Position numbers and translations under genes: made by a program
Assembly (NCBI GenBank): GCA_028751875.1
Contig: CM054140.1
Coordinates: 28,102,230-28,166,229, forward strand
From: Rapana venosa
Taxonomy: Eukaryota; Mollusca; Gastropoda; Neogastropoda; Muricidae
Reading direction: 5' to 3'
Length of the DNA: 64,000 nucleotides
Part shown: positions 58,681-64,000 of the stretch, one piece after another
Numbering within the stretch: position 1 is the stretch's first letter
Layout of the letters: each line of letters starts with the position of its first letter
Notes under the pieces: generated by a model
What the model saw: only the letters and a program-made list of their open reading frames with translations
Told to the model about the DNA's origin: nothing
Databases searched by the model: none

Positions 58681-61600
58681 ATGCCTCTTTTTTTCTTTTT
58701 GGGGGGGGGGGGGGGGGTTAGCAGCAATTTGGGGTCATTTGAAAAGCAAGAAGGAAGAAAACTGTCTGTTTTCAGTAACTAGGTAGATCAATCAGGAAGA
58801 GTTTTTCTTTATTTTTCAAATTTTTCATCAAGTGCCATGTTTTCAGAAAGGGAACTGTCTTCAATGTTGAGTCGAGTTCATCAACAGTAAGGACTCAGTC
58901 AAGTTTGTAGCCATCGCTCACTGGGTTCAGATGAAAAGTTCTTCTGTCTGCAAGTGCACAGCATGTAAATCTCACGACTTTAAAAATGACAGATAAGTTG
59001 TGATCATTTTCTCCTCTCAGTTTTCCACTCATGACAACCAATGTATTCTCTTCATCATTATTTTTCTTTTTGTTTGCCTTGAAAGAATCCATAAAATGTG
59101 ACAGGAGTATAACTGTCGGTTCTGTCAGTCCTTGACCACAACTTTTCCATGAAGGCTTTTCTTTTTATCCTCCATGCCATCACAGTTTGTCTTTTTAGAT
59201 CATCTCACCTTCCCCTGACCCACTCCTTCCATCCTCCTGTGACAAAAACCTCAGATTGGCCCAAGTGTGTCAGGGTGACCCCTTACCCTGGGTCTCCTAC
59301 TCAGTGTGTTAATGGGATAAAAGAGGGTTGGATTAGAGGAACTAAAAAGAAGCAGCTGTGTGCTTTTTTTCTTCACAAATTAACATGTAATAAGAGAGAT
59401 GTCTGCTCTGTGATTCAGCTTTGTATCCTCTACAACTCGTATTAACCAAACATGTGGATTTGTTGACAAACTTCGTATTTGTCAACCGGCCAAAATTACT
59501 TTTAATCTTAAGACTTACTATACAAAATGCTGACTCAATATCATAAATATAAAAAGTTTGGTGAATGTGACAACGTGCAAACCACAAAATTTCACACACA
59601 GCAATTTCTGTCCAATGATTTATTGTCCTGTTATATGACAGATCAGAAAGACGAATGTTCACTTTCTAACATGGGATGATTTGCAGAAAGAAAGGTATGT
59701 GATAAGCAGGGTTCTTATTCCATTGTCGTGTATTATGGATTGGAAAGACATATTTTCACTTTGAAACATAATATGATTTGCAATAAGGGGATAGATTAAA
59801 AACACATATTTTCACTTTGAAACATAGGATGTTTCGTAGAGAATAAGGTGCCAGATTGGAAAGACATATTTTCACATTGAAACAAACGATGATACGCAGA
59901 GAATACAGCAATAGATTGGAAAGACATTTTCACTTCGGAATATTAGATGACATGCAGAAAACAAGGCATGTGGTAAATGATAGATCTGGTTCTTAATGCA
60001 TAGTGTGTTTCAGTTCAGTTCATTTTGGCAGAGCCAGTCACAGAGGCCATACCAAAGATTGTATCATGTGAAAGAAAAACAGTACTTCTATACTTAGTTT
60101 TTATATTCTTAAAAATGACGTAAGAAAATTATGGTTTCATGTTTTTTCTCTGCAATAGGAAACATTCATGGCTTTTTGTTGTTGTTTTTTGTATTCCATT
60201 TTACAGAAAGCACTGAAAATTTCAAACAATGAAAGAGTTTTAAAGAAATAATTGAGCATACTTTCCGAGAGGTTTATAAATCTTAGAATAAACTGTTTAT
60301 AATTTAAGGTAATCAGTTATGTACATAAATGACATATTTGTCAATGACATGCAACGGTTGAGCTTTGTCAGGAAAACAATATTGCATGAATACAGATTAG
60401 GATTGATACAGCTTCCAACAACTGTGGCTTCAAAAGTATATATATATACTTTGATCTTGGCCAAATGGCTGAGAAGTATATGTGTATACTACAATCCCAT
60501 TTTGTAACATTAAAAAAAAAAAAAATTGTGCAGTTCCTCTTGTCTTGCAATTCATTCACCTTGACATTAAATGGAAACAGATTCATGAATGGTTGCAATG
60601 TGTATGACTGTTTTTGGCAGTGGTCATTTGGCAGCCTCAGCTGATATAAACAATACATACATATTCTCTGTACACATCTGTTGTCACTTATATAATCACT
60701 GTCTGTTTATCTGTTTCTGACACACCTACCCCAAAACCCTGCTTGTTATTAAAGGCAATTCACCCACAAAATACAATAAGTTATAAGTGGTATGTAGTAA
60801 GCATGTATTGCACTCTTCCTGTTTTTCCTCATTATTTTTTTTTTATGTTGAAGGGCTTTTGTCTCTGTGTATAGTTAAATATCGATTACTGTATCTGAAA
60901 AGAAGATAGTTGAATGTTTTTGAGTAAACTTGTTAAATGTCCCTCCAACTTTTGTTAGTCATTCATAATTGCTTTTAGTTACACTTACACATGTTGTTCT
61001 TTTCATCTTGATAGTTAGGTGCTTGACTTGAGGAGAGGGGGTGTTGAAGCTGTGCAGATATGTATAAAAAAAAATTGTGTGCATTTCTCGAGTTGTAACA
61101 CATCCTGAAATGCTCATAATATGTGTCCACCTTTCTCTATGTTAAGTTATAGTAACAACAACAACAAAAAGAAAAGACAGTGGTATATACAAATATTTTA
61201 TAAACTGTGTTCTGTAAATGTCGATAGAACTTTTGTCGATAGTTAATGAGGTCTTTAGTTTGGAAATGAAAAAGCAGACATAGAGGGAACTGATTTGTCA
61301 AACAGAATCTCTGTTTTTATGATAGAGAGAGAAAGGATCTAGAGAGAACCAATTTGTCAAAGCAAGGACTGACAGATTGATCCCCTCTCCCATATTTTTG
61401 CAATCTCTGTTAATTATCTTTGTGGCAAAGAATAACACACAACATCAAAACCATCTATTATAACCATAATCACTGAAACTTTCCATTCAGTCTGTTTTAG
61501 TGCAACAGTCTAAAGTATTCCCTCTCAGTCTTATCTTAAGTGCTTCTGTGAGCACCAGTTCTAACAGTTGTTATCTGTCTTAGGTCATCTATTTGGTATC

Positions 61601-62056
61601 ACCTGCCCCTCTTTGTTCTCCATAACCCATCATCCACTGCTTCAAAATGGTTTGTTTTTTTCTTAATTGTATACTAGGCTGTTGCGCTTACAAATAGTTG
61701 GTGTTCAGAATTAATATAATGTGATATAGTTTCCTGATTTTTCTTGGGTTTTCTTTTGGGGTTTTTTGATGAAAGCAAAGCACAATCCATAAGACTAAAC
61801 TACAAGTTTTGGAACATGTCCATGCACATGTTTTTAAAAAAACCCAGACAACCTTCCTCCCCCCCTCCCTCCCCCCTCCCAAGATTCTGATCTCTATTTC
61901 ATAGACCATTGTAACAAGTCGCACCTACCACCACTACATTTGTTTTGCTTGAAACTGTCACAGTATCTAACCATTTTTGTAATGCTGGCCATGTGATTCT
62001 CTTCTTTCTCTCCTGAAGTGATGCTGGTGGCGGAGGCAGTGTTGTGTGGCAGCAGT
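58681..62056. other. Intergenic region between CENP-C and the calcyphosin-like gene
   Basis: No coding exon is recognised on either strand. Contents are homopolymer-rich AT sequence and the 60-bp tandem repeat at 59640-59990. The last part could hold the 3'UTR of the minus-strand gene. Confidence 0.5.
59640..59990. repeat. About 60-bp tandem repeat, five diverged copies
   Basis: The unit is roughly GATTGGAAAGACATATTTTC, then ACTTTGAAACATAGGATGAT and TTGCAGAGAATAAGGCA. Copies begin near 59645, 59738, 59793, 59855 and 59915. The first two spacings are longer and less regular. Confidence 0.75.

Positions 62057-64000
<1,944 letters not shown>

Overview
This is eukaryotic, intron-rich, repeat-rich nuclear DNA. 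Four animal genes can be read by joining GT-AG exons whose phases agree. Their repertoire (GAK/auxilin, HAUS3, CENP-C, a calcyphosin-like EF-hand protein) shows a metazoan. The dense tRNA-derived SINEs, the long CA/GT/TA microsatellites and a SINE type I associate from memory with caenogastropod snails suggest a marine gastropod mollusc. That last step is inference and was not searched.

Layout. (1) 1-4823, plus strand: the last seven coding exons of a cyclin-G-associated kinase/auxilin gene, ending in the J domain. (2) 4824-12180: 3'UTR and intergenic sequence with no recognisable gene. (3) 12200-14800: a 2.6 kb pyrimidine-rich satellite tract. (4) 15166-32680 (5'UTR probably to about 35390), minus strand: a complete HAUS3 gene in 13 coding exons, 620 aa. 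Its introns carry a dead RTE-like LINE, several SINEs, a 30-bp palindromic minisatellite and tandem copies of one of its own exon-intron borders. (5) 35390-35500: a compact divergent promoter. (6) 35498-57120, plus strand: a complete CENP-C gene of about 21 coding segments and about 1465 aa. It carries two copies of an N-terminal Mif2/CENP-C-type motif, the CENP-C motif and the C-terminal cupin fold. (7) 57121-62056: CENP-C 3'UTR, then intergenic DNA with a 60-bp tandem repeat. (8) 62057-62164, minus strand: the terminal coding exon of a calcyphosin-like gene, whose remaining exons lie beyond the window.

Function. The two complete genes are both mitotic and are transcribed divergently from start regions about 100-200 bp apart. 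HAUS3 belongs to augmin, which branches spindle microtubules. CENP-C links centromeric chromatin to the outer kinetochore. GAK uncoats clathrin vesicles.

Main points for a second look: the doubled Mis12-binding-type motif in CENP-C; a nearly perfect 109-bp inverted copy of the GAK J-domain exon in an upstream intron of the same gene; repeated tandem duplication of splice-site regions (HAUS3 exon 6 donor, CENP-C exon 13 acceptor); a stop-filled, frame-neutral 429-bp segment in the largest CENP-C exon; the shared HAUS3/CENP-C promoter; and a young 867-bp SINE with a perfect 17-bp target-site duplication.
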